NCBI RefSeq assembly: GCF_003054245.1
Contig: NZ_QBKR01000017.1
Coordinates: 1 to 64,000 of the forward strand
From: Melghirimyces profundicolus
Lineage (GTDB): Bacteria > Bacillota > Bacilli > Thermoactinomycetales > DSM-45169
Reading direction: 5' to 3'
Length of the DNA: 64,000 nucleotides
Shown in pieces: positions 34,422-43,015 of this stretch. The number at the start of each line of letters is the position of its first letter. Positions within the stretch are counted from its first letter, which is position 1. The notes under the pieces were generated by a model that was not told where the DNA came from, did no database searches, and was given only the letters and a program-made list of their open reading frames with translations. A program made the translations under genes and the position numbers.

Positions 34422-34493
34422 AACGGAGTGAACCATCTCCTTTTGATTTGTTCCTTCGATCATTTATTTCGTTCGGCGAAATGTTAATCCAAA

Positions 34494-34526
34494 AAAAGCT
34501 GCCTCGTTTACAGACCAGGCAGCGTC
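34494..34526 (-). terminator. Terminator of ylbG
   Basis: A stem AGCTGCCT/AGGCAGC(T) followed by seven T on the minus strand, 13 bases past the ylbG stop. Confidence 0.85.
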
Positions 34527-34537
34527 CTTACGGTAAA

Positions 34538-34798
34538 TCACCCGCTTGTCAAGCGGGTCGGTTTATGAAACTCGGTTTCCAGCTCACGGCGGAGGGAACG
34601 GTCCACCCGTGTCACGAAGTGCATCTGCTCAATCCGCCGGATCATTTGGTCCGCTTTTTTTCCATCCACATAAAGAAAAACGTATTTCAACCGCTTGGAC
34701 ATATAGTGGATATTACCCAAGCGCCCCAGAGAACGAGCTGCCTTGAGATCCTTCACCCAAACAGCCAAACCCAGCCGTTCCGCGATCTCATAAGACAT
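34538..34798 (-). CDS. ylbG: YlbG-family protein (UPF0298)
   Basis: A small 86-aa cytosolic protein of the UPF0298/DUF2129 family. The characteristic block GNIHYMSKRLKYVFLYV is at about 28-44, and the C-terminal HFVTRVDRSLR matches the family's strand-turn region. Function is unknown; in Bacillus it lies next to ylbF. Here the two are about 560 bases apart with a short unrelated gene between them on the other strand. The ATG at 34798 has AAGGAGAT upstream. Confidence 0.88.
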   Translation of the reverse strand: MSYEIAERLGLAVWVKDLKAARSLGRLGNIHYMSKRLKYVFLYVDGKKADQMIRRIEQMHFVTRVDRSLRRELETEFHKPTRLTSG

Positions 34799-34989
34799 GA
34801 AAGGTATCTCCTTTTTTGCTTTTTTACAGGCTCTTTCCTTTCCGCAAACAACAAAAACGGAATGCGAACACCTGAAAGAAGATCCTAATCAATGGTAACA
34901 CGCTTTGAGAATCAAAGCAAACGAACCGCTCGTATTCCACTACGCTTTGAAACGGTATTTCTGATACAATGGGACCGGGAGGTGGGCAT

Positions 34990-35319
34990 GTGTCCGATAC
35001 ATTGGAAAACCGGTTCGTCAAAAGACTGCGTGCTGCGGGATTCGGCGACACGGAACTCCGGACCTTTGCCGGCACCCACTTTTTGTATCTCTGTCCCCGG
35101 AACGGGGAAACGGCTGCCGCAACCCGACTATCCCGGGCGATCCGGAAAGCGGCCCGTCCACTTCTTCTCCATACGAAACTCACCTTGGAATGCCATTTTG
35201 TCAGAAAGGCCAAAGACCGGTGGGTTTATCGCATTCGCTTTCGGGTCCCCGACGAAAAGAGCTTCTGTTGCGGCAATCAATGTCCGGACTGTGTTCTTTT
35301 GCGCTCCCGTCGCTCTTAG
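34990..35319 (+). CDS. Hypothetical Cys-rich-tail protein
   Basis: The protein (109 aa) ends with a cysteine cluster (CCGNQCPDC) that could bind metal or a cofactor; a further Cys lies in LECHFVRK. It starts at a GTG (34990) six bases after GGGAGGTG, preferred over the ATG at 34969 that precedes the site. A GATACAAT -10-like element lies just upstream. The gene sits between ylbG and ylbF on the opposite strand. No family is recognised. Confidence 0.6.
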   Translation: MSDTLENRFVKRLRAAGFGDTELRTFAGTHFLYLCPRNGETAAATRLSRAIRKAARPLLLHTKLTLECHFVRKAKDRWVYRIRFRVPDEKSFCCGNQCPDCVLLRSRRS

Positions 35320-35361
35320 AACCCCTGCCGGACTTCCCCCTTAAGCGGGACCGACGAAAAT

Positions 35362-35772
35362 TCAGCCGCAGCCCTTTCGCCGTCTGCGCAATTCCCTGGG
35401 ATCATTGATGGGAACCTTGATCGAGTCGGATACAGACCGGGCGATCGTTCGGCTCACCTCACTCAAAAGATAATCGAGCCGTTCTTCTAAATCGAGGTAC
35501 GCCCGGATTTTGGGATGTTTTTTCAGCTCCTTAAGAAAGGCTTCCGCTTCGTCTTTGGCTTTATGGTAATCAGGATGGAAGTGACCGAAGCGTTGACAAT
35601 CTTCGAAGACCTCTTTTTTCCGCTGAAATTCCCGGATCAAGCGTTGTGCTTCCTTGTCGTTTTGGATCTCTTTCTTCAACTTAAGGTATTGTTTCACTTC
35701 TTCGGATTCGTTGATCCGGTCCGCCAGTTTATACGTTTCGAGCAAAAGCTCGGTCATATCGATGGAATTCAC
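35362..35772 (-). CDS. ylbF: YlbF-family regulator
   Basis: A helical protein (136 aa) of the YlbF/YmcA (RicF/RicA) group, which in Bacillus forms a Fe-S-containing complex that assists RNase Y-dependent RNA maturation and affects competence and sporulation. The pattern AQRLIREFQRKKEVFEDCQRFG and a C-terminal Cys (RRRRKGCG) fit the family. I choose the GTG at 35772, six bases after GGAGGG; the ATG at 35787 overlaps that site. Its order relative to ylbG is conserved. Confidence 0.85.
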   Translation of the reverse strand: MNSIDMTELLLETYKLADRINESEEVKQYLKLKKEIQNDKEAQRLIREFQRKKEVFEDCQRFGHFHPDYHKAKDEAEAFLKELKKHPKIRAYLDLEERLDYLLSEVSRTIARSVSDSIKVPINDPRELRRRRKGCG

Positions 35773-35824
35773 TTGGGATCCCTCCATTTTTCCATGATAA
35801 CATACACCCCTTCTGAAAAAGAAA

Positions 35825-35853
35825 AAGCTTCCCCGGCAAACGTCGGGAAAGCG
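35825..35853 (-). terminator. Terminator of the small gene at 35862
   Basis: The stem GCTTTCCCGACG/CGGGGAAGC (imperfect) followed by TTTTTCTTTTT on the minus strand, nine bases past the stop. Confidence 0.75.
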
Positions 35854-35861
35854 AAGGAGGG

Positions 35862-36032
35862 CTATACCACTCCTTTATGGGGGCGGGGTTTCGGATCATG
35901 GCTGTTTACCGCCTGTTCCACTTGGCTGTCGATTCGTTCGGGTGTCCAGGCGCGCCGGGTATCCAGTCGGTTTCTTTTTCGATATTTTCCTTTGGCGTTA
36001 ATCGGCTCTTCGTCCGGTTTTTTTTCAATCAT
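35862..36032 (-). CDS. Small hypothetical basic protein (56 aa)
   Basis: A short, very charged protein (MIEKKPDEEPINAKGKYRKR...) without hydrophobic segments, likely disordered. The ATG at 36032 follows GGCGGTG at a good distance. It lies 23 bases downstream of the membrane coiled-coil gene and before a terminator, so it probably ends that transcript. No family is recognised. Confidence 0.55.
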   Translation of the reverse strand: MIEKKPDEEPINAKGKYRKRNRLDTRRAWTPERIDSQVEQAVNSHDPKPRPHKGVV

Positions 36033-36055
36033 TCCAACACCGCCTTTCTGCCGCT

Positions 36056-37042
36056 TCAACCCCGGTTTACCGAAGTTTCCTGACGGCGGGTGTTCAGGAT
36101 GCGCGAAGCCACCAGGAGAAGGTGTTTGTTTTCCAACATTATATCACACAAAGCCGGGGTTGCTTCATCCAGGTCGAGGGTATCCAGCCGAAACATCAGA
36201 ACGAACAACCCGCTTCGGAAGACAGCGGTCACCATATATTCGTAAGGATATGCTTCGTTTTGTGACACGATGTCGGCACCCGTGGCCCAGCTTTCCGTTT
36301 CCGGGCAATCCGCATCCGCTTCCAGGTGGAAAGAGAGCTCAAACCACGCTCCCGCCGAACCTCGGAGGCGGAGTGTGTCCCCTTCCGATTCGTAGCAGGC
36401 GACCGCCACGCAGGCCGGATCCATTTCCTTCAGCACACGCTCCATCAGGAGGTGGGGGGCCACCGGATGCCCCCCTTGAAGCATCACTTCATACAGCCGG
36501 ACTTCCCCCCTTAATTTTGCCGCGAGACGAACCGACTGTTCCAGCTTCTCCTTCCCGTTTGCCAATCGCTCTTTCAGCTTTTCGTTTTCCTGGCCGGTTT
36601 CCTTCAACCGGCTTTTCAGTTCCTTCACCCGGGCCCGCCACTCTTCGGATCCGCCCTTTTCTTTTTCCCATTTCCGCCTTTCGTCGAACTGCTTTCGGTT
36701 AAAGAGATATTCAGCGAAAGGACTGTAAAAGTGGGAATCCCGCTCGCACATTTTCCTTGCGGCGGATTGACTGAGAATCAGGACGATCAACGCTACATAC
36801 ACCAAAGCCACTGCCGGATGGTTCGCCCAAACCTGCCGAAAGTCACCGTTCCATACCGGCGTGAAGAACAACACCGTGACCAAGGTGGCGCCGTAGCGAA
36901 CCCACTCTCCCATCTTTCCGGTCCACATGACAGCAGATGCGAAAAAGGCACCCATGAATTTCCATATAAAATCCCCCGAAAAACGGGGGTGCTCTAAAGC
37001 CCGATTCCTTTCTTCAGGGCGGCGATGAGGCATCGGTTGCAT
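36056..37042 (-). CDS. Membrane protein with coiled coil and putative sensor domain
   Basis: This 328-aa protein has two N-terminal membrane segments (about 25-60 and 75-95), a long coiled coil (about 120-190, WRARVKELKSRLKETGQEN), and a C-terminal domain of about 130 residues with a GAF-like alternation of strands. The layout is that of a signalling or scaffolding protein, without a kinase or cyclase output domain. The ATG at 37042 has GGGGGAGGG. It follows the helicase-associated gene on the same strand by 64 bases. Confidence 0.7.
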   Translation of the reverse strand: MQPMPHRRPEERNRALEHPRFSGDFIWKFMGAFFASAVMWTGKMGEWVRYGATLVTVLFFTPVWNGDFRQVWANHPAVALVYVALIVLILSQSAARKMCERDSHFYSPFAEYLFNRKQFDERRKWEKEKGGSEEWRARVKELKSRLKETGQENEKLKERLANGKEKLEQSVRLAAKLRGEVRLYEVMLQGGHPVAPHLLMERVLKEMDPACVAVACYESEGDTLRLRGSAGAWFELSFHLEADADCPETESWATGADIVSQNEAYPYEYMVTAVFRSGLFVLMFRLDTLDLDEATPALCDIMLENKHLLLVASRILNTRRQETSVNRG

Positions 37043-37105
37043 GGACTTCCCTCCCCCCTGACACATTCGACCCGGGCTTGGAAAGTCCTTCCCATCCCCA
37101 CCGTT

Positions 37106-38971
37106 TCAAATCAGATCATGCCAGGGGGCCAAGAGCTGAACCTCCGCAAACGCCTCCATCGGCAGGTGGCGTTTCTTTCCTGATGGATCCCTGCCCCGGA
37201 CTTTCCACCCTTCTCCGTCCGGAACAATCTTGGTTGGGGTAAAACGGTCCGGCTCTCCCTTGCCGGAAGAATGGAGGACATCCAGTTCCATGGAAACCGC
37301 CCGATTCAGGAGTTCCCGCAAGGTTGAGGGGTGATAACGGCGCATTCCGGATGTCCAAAGCTTGGGCAACTGTTGGAACCCCGGAACGGCTTCCTCCGGC
37401 GAAGGATCACGACCGTCCACAGGGGCTACTTCTTCCTGCTCTCCCTCCCCCCTCTCTCCCTCCTTCAGATCTTCCCACCAAGAGTCCTTCTCTTCCCTCT
37501 GCAAAATGGAAACTCCTTTTTCCGCCAACCGTTTTTCCACCTCTTTCACCCGGTTGCTGGGAACGAGATAGATCCCATCCCCAACGGGATCCAGATTCCA
37601 AGCCGTCCGATCTTCTTCCGACACCCATCTTCCGCAAGCTTTTGGCTCCCGAAGAAGCCACACCTCCTCCAAAACGGGGAGATCCCCCGCCCACCGACGC
37701 AGGGTTACCGCGACGTTTTCCGGCGCCGGATAGCCGGAGATCTCCTCCAGCAGCTGAAGCATTTCCTCCGGGGAGATCCCCTTTTCCGCCCCCCGGCGGA
37801 CAGAATCAGCATTGAGTTCGTAGGTAATGTATTGGTCCTCCCCCATGCAATCGGCAAACAGGGCGAGCAGAAAACGGCGGTGAAGGGGGAGAAAGGGCGG
37901 GACCAGAATTTCAAAATCCGGCTTCACATATCCTTTCATTTCGGGAAAGTCTCCCCCGACCGGGGGAGCCCACGGAAGCCATCGCCAGAAGGTCTCTCCC
38001 CGGTGTTTTGCCCGTTCCACCCATCCCATCGCTTGCAACGGCCGCAACCAACGCCGTTCCACCTCTTCCGCAAAGAAGGGAAGTTTTCCGGCTCCCCCGC
38101 TGAGCGCCAGCCATCCCAAGCAGGTCTCCCGGAAACGGAACCATCCTCCTTGACAGCGTTCCATCTGCCACCACAGTCCGTCCCAACGGGGCCGGTCCTC
38201 CAACAAAAAATCCCGCGTCAGACAGAACAACTCTTCGATTCGGGCATCCCAGGCTAAACACAACCACCGGTGCAGACGGTTCGATCGGGGAACCCAGCGC
38301 CCTCCCTCCTTTTGCAGTATCCCGAGCCGTTTCGTAAAGCCGGCTGCCAGTCTGACCGCCGGAGAGCCCGTTTCCCTTTCCCACCGGGATTCGGAGAATG
38401 ATTCTTCGTCCATATTCAGCTCCACCGCCAGTTTCCGCTCCACCGTAAGGGGAACGTTTCCCTCACGGGTAAGGGGAATCCCTTCCCGCTCCAGCTGGAC
38501 GGCGAATTGAAACAAGGGGTTCCAGATTCCCCTGGCCGGGTCGGCATCTTCGATCTCCTCCGGCACCTCCCTTTCCTTCGGTGCTTCGCCGATGCGGGAT
38601 CGACTGTAAGCCCGCCGGACTTCCCGCGGACACCAGAGCAACCACCCCGCCGGCCGGTTCCGGAGGCGGAACAGTAGACCTCTCCTGCGGAGAAGCACCA
38701 ATGCGGTCCGGAAACGGGAAGGAGAAAGGACGGAAGGACGACCGGAAGTTTCACCCTCCGGGATTGGACGGTCCCCTTGGGTAAACACCAAAAATTCCAA
38801 CGCCACCCGCTCCCAGGGATGCAGACGTCCTTCAAACCCGTCTTTTTCCACCTCGTCAACAATCGCCTCCGCCAGGGAACGGGGATCCTTTCCGCATTTG
38901 TGTTCCCGTGAGAGACGTGACCGTGCTTCATCGGTCAAGCCATTCAAACAGCAAACCAGTGACGGCTTCAT
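37106..38971 (-). CDS. Helicase-associated protein, partner of XPB
   Basis: A 621-aa protein of the helicase-associated type that accompanies bacterial XPB-like helicases. It has several winged-helix-like segments in the first half and, at about 360-480, a region beginning VKPDFEILVPPFLPL that resembles the N-terminal domain shared with XPB proteins. Then comes a Glu-rich linker (EGERGEGEQEEVAP), and a C-terminal domain ends in LLNRAVSMELDVLHSS... PWHDLI, WYL-like in pattern. Its ATG overlaps the helicase stop (ATGA, 38968-38971), so the two are translationally coupled. Exact role unknown; DNA repair or helicase regulation is inferred. Confidence 0.75.
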   Translation of the reverse strand: MKPSLVCCLNGLTDEARSRLSREHKCGKDPRSLAEAIVDEVEKDGFEGRLHPWERVALEFLVFTQGDRPIPEGETSGRPSVLSPSRFRTALVLLRRRGLLFRLRNRPAGWLLWCPREVRRAYSRSRIGEAPKEREVPEEIEDADPARGIWNPLFQFAVQLEREGIPLTREGNVPLTVERKLAVELNMDEESFSESRWERETGSPAVRLAAGFTKRLGILQKEGGRWVPRSNRLHRWLCLAWDARIEELFCLTRDFLLEDRPRWDGLWWQMERCQGGWFRFRETCLGWLALSGGAGKLPFFAEEVERRWLRPLQAMGWVERAKHRGETFWRWLPWAPPVGGDFPEMKGYVKPDFEILVPPFLPLHRRFLLALFADCMGEDQYITYELNADSVRRGAEKGISPEEMLQLLEEISGYPAPENVAVTLRRWAGDLPVLEEVWLLREPKACGRWVSEEDRTAWNLDPVGDGIYLVPSNRVKEVEKRLAEKGVSILQREEKDSWWEDLKEGERGEGEQEEVAPVDGRDPSPEEAVPGFQQLPKLWTSGMRRYHPSTLRELLNRAVSMELDVLHSSGKGEPDRFTPTKIVPDGEGWKVRGRDPSGKKRHLPMEAFAEVQLLAPWHDLI

Positions 38972-40656
38972 CCTTCACCCTCCCATGCTTCCGATTCGGT
39001 CACCTCATATCGGTACCCCCGCTCCACGAGAAACAATTGCCGGTGCATGGCATATTCCTGATCCACCGTATCCCGGGAGATAATATTGTAAAAAAACGCC
39101 TCATTCTCCCCCTGTTTCGGCCTCAGAATGCGGCCGAGGCGCTGGGCTTCTTCCTGCCTTGATCCAAACGTTCCCGAAATCTGGACAGCCACTCTCGCAT
39201 CCGGCAGATCCACGGCAAAATTGGCCACTTTGGATACCACCAGGACGGATTCTTCCCCGCGGCGAAACCGATCAAAAAGATCCTCGCGATCTTTCTGGGC
39301 CATTGCTCCAGTGATCAGCGGCGCTTTTAAAAGAGCCGCCACTTCCTTGAGTTGGTCCAGATACTGCCCGATGATCAGTGTTTTCAGACCCTGATGCTTG
39401 TGGAGAACCTTTTTCAGCACCTCTATTTTTCCCGGGTTTTCCGCTGCGATCCGGTAGCGGCGTTGCCGGGGAGCCTGGGCATATTCCCGTTTCCGGTCCG
39501 TGGACAGGGGGGTCCGGACCTCGGTGCACCGGGCGCGGGCGATCCACCTGTCGTTCTCCATTTCCTTCCAATTCGCTTCGAATTTTTTGGGTCCGATCAG
39601 CGAGAAGACATCCTCTTCCCGTCCGTCCTCCCGCACGAGGGTGGCCGTCAGTCCGAGCCGCCGACGGACCTGGATGTCGGCCGTCGCCCGGAACACCGGA
39701 GCCGGCAGGAGGTGTACCTCATCGTAGATCACCAACCCCCAATCTCTCTGTTCAAAAAGGTTCATATGAATAAACGGATCCGAATCCCCCGAGCGGTGGG
39801 TCAGGATCTGATAAGTGGCAACCGTGACGGGTCGGACTTCCTTTCGGGATGCGGTATACTCTCCCACCTGTTCTTCGGTCAGATCCGTTTTGTCCAACAG
39901 TTCGCGGATCCACTGCCGAACCGAGGTGGTATGGGGCGTAAGGATCAGTGTCGCTTTTCCCACTTTCTCCATCACAGCGATTCCGATGACGGTTTTTCCC
40001 GCACCGCAGGGAAGGACGAGCACCCCGTTCCCCCCGGTCACGTCCCCTTCGCAATGGAAAGCGTCCACCGCCCTCTGTTGATAGGAACGGAGCCGGAAAA
40101 GGGAACCTTCGGACCGGGTTCTCTCCCTCAAGCGCAAGGGAATCGATTCCCCGCGGGCATAACCGGCCTGGTCCCCGACGGGATACCCCCACCGGATTAT
40201 CTCCTGCTTGACCCATCCTCTGAGATGCTTCGGAACCTCAAAACATCCCTTTGAAACCGGAGTGAGGCGATGTTTCCAGGGGGTGCTCCGGCGAAGGCGC
40301 CGGAAGAGATCCGGATCTTCCACCGACAGGATCAACCGGTTGTCCCGGGTGATCAATTTCAACACCCCGTACCGGCCCACCGTCTCCTCCACTTCCTTTC
40401 GAAGGGAAGCGGGGAGGCCGAATTTGCTCTCTTCGTTCAAAAACGCATGAATCTCTTCCGCCGACCAACCCGATGCAGCGGCATTCCACAAAGAGAGATC
40501 GGTGATGCGATAGGTGTGAAGGTGCTCAGGTGTTTTCACCAGTTCGGCCAAAGCGGATAACCGATCCCGCACTTCCGTGAACCTCGGGTGGTCCGACTCA
40601 AGCAAAACCGTCCGGTTTCCCTGCACAATCAAGGGGCGGTCCGGTCGGTATTTCAC
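38968..40656 (-). CDS. XPB-family DNA helicase
   Basis: A superfamily 2 DNA helicase (562 aa) of the XPB/Ssl2 type, a 3'-5' helicase known from eukaryotic TFIIH and from some bacteria and archaea in repair. An N-terminal XPB-like domain is followed by the Walker A motif LPCGAGKTVIG (about 220-230), a Walker B-type DEVH in VIYDEVHLLP, LGLTATLVREDG (motif III) and QRLGRILRPKQGE (motif VI). It starts at a GTG (40656) with GGGAGGG eight bases before. It overlaps its downstream partner gene by four bases. Confidence 0.92.
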   Translation of the reverse strand: MKYRPDRPLIVQGNRTVLLESDHPRFTEVRDRLSALAELVKTPEHLHTYRITDLSLWNAAASGWSAEEIHAFLNEESKFGLPASLRKEVEETVGRYGVLKLITRDNRLILSVEDPDLFRRLRRSTPWKHRLTPVSKGCFEVPKHLRGWVKQEIIRWGYPVGDQAGYARGESIPLRLRERTRSEGSLFRLRSYQQRAVDAFHCEGDVTGGNGVLVLPCGAGKTVIGIAVMEKVGKATLILTPHTTSVRQWIRELLDKTDLTEEQVGEYTASRKEVRPVTVATYQILTHRSGDSDPFIHMNLFEQRDWGLVIYDEVHLLPAPVFRATADIQVRRRLGLTATLVREDGREEDVFSLIGPKKFEANWKEMENDRWIARARCTEVRTPLSTDRKREYAQAPRQRRYRIAAENPGKIEVLKKVLHKHQGLKTLIIGQYLDQLKEVAALLKAPLITGAMAQKDREDLFDRFRRGEESVLVVSKVANFAVDLPDARVAVQISGTFGSRQEEAQRLGRILRPKQGENEAFFYNIISRDTVDQEYAMHRQLFLVERGYRYEVTESEAWEGEG

Positions 40657-40926
40657 ATGGATTCCCTCCCCGAAAGAAAAAATCTTCCTGTACGTGGGCT
40701 GACTTTGTTAGGGATGGGCTCAATTTTGAATCATCCCGCTCGGACAAAGACCGGTGCCCAGCTTCCCCGACGCCTTTTCTCCTTATTCTTAACGGGAAGT
40801 TGGTGAAACATGACAGAAGGGAACAGGCTGTGATAAAATATCCGAACAACACGGTCGAAAAATTTCTGCAACTTTCCCCCTTTGGTTCCCGTCCATAGAG
40901 TGAGAACCATTGACGGGAGGCACAGT

Positions 40927-41448
40927 ATGCGAAAGTGGAAGGTGGCTCTGTTCATGTTGTTGATGGTGTCCCTGATCGGCTCCGGCGGCTGCGGAAGCCC
41001 CGATGCTTCCGATGACTCGAAAGGGGGAGCTTCGAACTTCGAAAAGCAAACCCTTTCCTTTCAGCAGGAATCACCGAAGCAACTTCCCGAAAAAGTGAAA
41101 AAGGAACAGGCGGAAGTAATGAAAGAAAGCGCCGACAGCGGCAAGTCATCCCTTACCGAAGTCCGCGCCGGGGACCGCACCTATCTTATCCTCTCTCTCG
41201 GCCAACGGCCCACCGGCGGATACTCCATCCGGGTGAACGAGGTCGTGAAAAAAGGCGATACGATCCGGGTGGTTGCCGAGGAAGTCCCTCCGGCAAAAGG
41301 AAGTTTCACCACCCAGGCGCTCACCAAACCGACCGTCGTCATCTCCGTGAAATCGCCGGATGAGAAAGTCCGGTTCCGCTACCAGATCAAAGAACCGGAT
41401 ACGGAACAACAACTCCCTCCCGCAGACGATCCGGATGTGAAAAGTTGA
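40927..41448 (+). CDS. Lipoprotein with PrcB-like C-terminal domain
   Basis: This exported lipoprotein (173 aa) has an N-terminal signal peptide MRKWKVALFMLLMVSL and a lipobox-like SGGC, where the cysteine would be lipid-modified. After a charged linker, the C-terminal 90 residues carry the PrcB signature PTGGYSIRVNEV, ending in a strand-rich region. PrcB domains were described with a protease complex; the function here is unknown. The ATG at 40927 follows GGGAGGC. A transposable element begins 12 bases after the stop. Confidence 0.8.
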   Translation: MRKWKVALFMLLMVSLIGSGGCGSPDASDDSKGGASNFEKQTLSFQQESPKQLPEKVKKEQAEVMKESADSGKSSLTEVRAGDRTYLILSLGQRPTGGYSIRVNEVVKKGDTIRVVAEEVPPAKGSFTTQALTKPTVVISVKSPDEKVRFRYQIKEPDTEQQLPPADDPDVKS

Positions 41449-41459
41449 GCGCCCCCTCG

Positions 41460-41989
41460 AAGCGTTGTGATTTCATGTTCGTTTCGAGAAAAGAGGAAGC
41501 GTTTACCCAAAATAGCGACTTTGCTGTCCTGCCCAGCGGAGAATCAGCCTGCAAGGGCGTTCAGGGGCAAAAGCTTCTCTGTGTTGCATCCGAAGGCGTT
41601 TTGCCCCTGCCCGCAGCAGGATGATTCGGAGCGGACCGTGCAACCATCTCTGCAGGACAGCATAGCGAGACCGGGGAGCGTAAGCGACCCAGGCGAGACT
41701 TGTGCTCTGTGAGTGCATAGCGAGACCGGGGAGCGTAAGCGACCCAGGCGAGACTTGTGCTCTGTGAGTGCATAGCGAGACCGGGGAGCGTAAGCGACCC
41801 CAGGCGCGACTTGTGCTCTGTGAGTGCATAGCGAGACCGGGGAGCGTAAGCGACCCCAGGCGCGACTTGTGCTCTGTGAGTGCATAGCGAGACCGGGGAG
41901 CGTAAGCGACCCCAGGCGCGACTTGTGCTCTGTGAGTGCAACCGGAGCGGCTTTGGGTAAATGCCGCCGCTCACTTTTTCACAACGCTT
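41460..41989 (+). mobile_element. Long copy (530 bp) of the MITE-like element with five tandem units
   Basis: Begins AAGCGTTGTGATTTC and ends TCACAACGCTT. Inside are the same arms as in the 44476 copy, plus five 55-56 bp tandem units starting at 41661, 41716, 41771, 41827 and 41883. The flanks are CTCG (left) and CTTG (right), so the 4-bp duplication is imperfect here. No reading frame encodes a transposase; the frames reported across it only repeat the unit. Confidence 0.88.
41661..41938. repeat. Five tandem 55-56 bp units inside the element
   Basis: Each unit begins CATAGCGAGACCGGGGAGCG. Units are contiguous. The first two differ from the last three at several fixed positions (GACCCAGGCGAG versus GACCCCAGGCGC), which points to expansion by duplication within the array. 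Confidence 0.9.
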
Positions 41990-42047
41990 CTTGGGTGCAC
42001 AGTGTTCCGGCGGACCGGCATCTCTCCGGACGAATGAATCTCGGAAC

Positions 42048-42082
42048 CAAAAAGCCCCGCGCCAAAAACGCGGGGTTTTTTT
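42048..42082. terminator. Rho-independent terminator, both directions possible
   Basis: CCCCGCG/CGCGGGG stem flanked by an A run and eight T. It lies 47 bases past the stop of the small gene at 42129 (minus strand) and just beyond the element on the plus strand. Confidence 0.85.
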
Positions 42083-42128
42083 GTTCAAAGGAGGGGACCG
42101 GCTGTCCAATCTGTCCGCTTCGGAAAAG

Positions 42129-42275
42129 TCACTTCTCCTTTTGTTCCCGGCCGGGTTCCTTCTCCCGCCGTTCCGGTTCCCCACGGTCCGGTTGTTCCGG
42201 AGATGTGGTGATCGGTTCCCGGGGAGTGGAGATTTCCGGTTCCCGGCGCGGCGTGCCAATCTCGGGCATGCGCAT
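42129..42275 (-). CDS. Small Pro/Glu/Arg-rich protein (48 aa)
   Basis: A 48-codon frame opens MRMPEIGTPRREPEI at an ATG (42275) preceded by GAAGGAGGA, an excellent ribosome binding site. The product is a charged, disordered peptide with repeated Arg-Glu-Pro, ending KEPGREQKEK. The stop is close to a terminator. No family is recognised; neighbours are coat-like proteins. Confidence 0.6.
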   Translation of the reverse strand: MRMPEIGTPRREPEISTPREPITTSPEQPDRGEPERREKEPGREQKEK

Positions 42276-42350
42276 AAATTAAGTCCTCCTTCTCGTTTTG
42301 CCGTTCCCGGCTTTTTTACTTTGCCCGGATGCCGGATCCCTTTATGATGG

Positions 42351-42378
42351 AAAAAATCCCTTCCAATGGAAGGGATCA
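42351..42378 (-). terminator. Terminator of the Pro-rich gene
   Basis: AAAATCCCTTCC/GGAAGGGAT hairpin with a T run on the minus strand, about 70 bases past the stop at 42452. Confidence 0.8.
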
Positions 42379-42451
42379 GCTTTCTTTATCCACGATCGAC
42401 CGGAAGTGTTTCCGCCTTTCCGTTCATACTGTTACGGGACGGATCTTTTGG

Positions 42452-42856
42452 TCAGCCACTCTCTTCCGCATTCTGAAGCCACGGGGACTCCGGAGACTCC
42501 GGGGACTCCCACAGGGGGGTGAAGGGTGAAGGAGCTTCCTGTCCCCTTTCTTCGTTTGAAGGGGTCGGTTCCGGGTATGGTGGAGGGAAAGGGTCGGTTG
42601 GACTCCCCGTCACCCGCCCTCGTGGAAAACCGGCGTCGGGAGGCGGAAACAGAGCCGGATGCCCCGGCAGCGGTGGAGTCGGACCCGGAAGACGGGGAGC
42701 CGCCGGAACGGTCCACGGAGTAAACGGCGGCGCGGGAGAGGCCATCGGAAACATGGGCCAGGGATAAGGAGGCCGGCTCCCACCCGGGTTCGGGGGAGGA
42801 AAGGCGGCCGTCACGGGCTCCCGCCTCCATGGATACGGATGGGGGGGTGGATACAT
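42452..42856 (-). CDS. Proline-rich protein, probably spore-surface
   Basis: A low-complexity protein (134 aa) that begins MYPPPHPYPWRREP and continues with Pro, Tyr, Phe and Gly in irregular PPxP patterns, ending in an acidic tail (ESPWLQNAEESG). No signal peptide. The ATG at 42856 is seven bases after AAAAGGAGGG. Such YppG-like proteins are common in Bacillales coats; location and function are inferred from composition. It is divergent from mgtE. Confidence 0.7.
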   Translation of the reverse strand: MYPPPHPYPWRREPVTAAFPPPNPGGSRPPYPWPMFPMASPAPPFTPWTVPAAPRLPGPTPPLPGHPALFPPPDAGFPRGRVTGSPTDPFPPPYPEPTPSNEERGQEAPSPFTPLWESPESPESPWLQNAEESG

Positions 42857-43015
42857 CGGAATCCCTCCTTTTCGGCCGTCCGGGGCCGATTAATTATCCA
42901 TATGTGAAAAACCCTTCTATTATACGGTGTCAGCTCTTATCACCGTTTCCAAACGGATCTTCATCTGATATGATGATGAAGGTTTTGAACCCTTGGGGAA
43001 AGGAGGAAAGGAACG

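Noticed and set aside
41544-42259. Minus-strand frames (up to 232 codons) across the 41460 element as a repeat protein
   Set aside because: The frame persists only because of the tandem units, changes frame with 55/56-bp unit length, and has no ribosome binding site or family.
42870-43015. M-box (magnesium) riboswitch before mgtE
   Set aside because: The -10 at about 42967 leaves only about 40 bases of leader, and no M-box sequence is visible.
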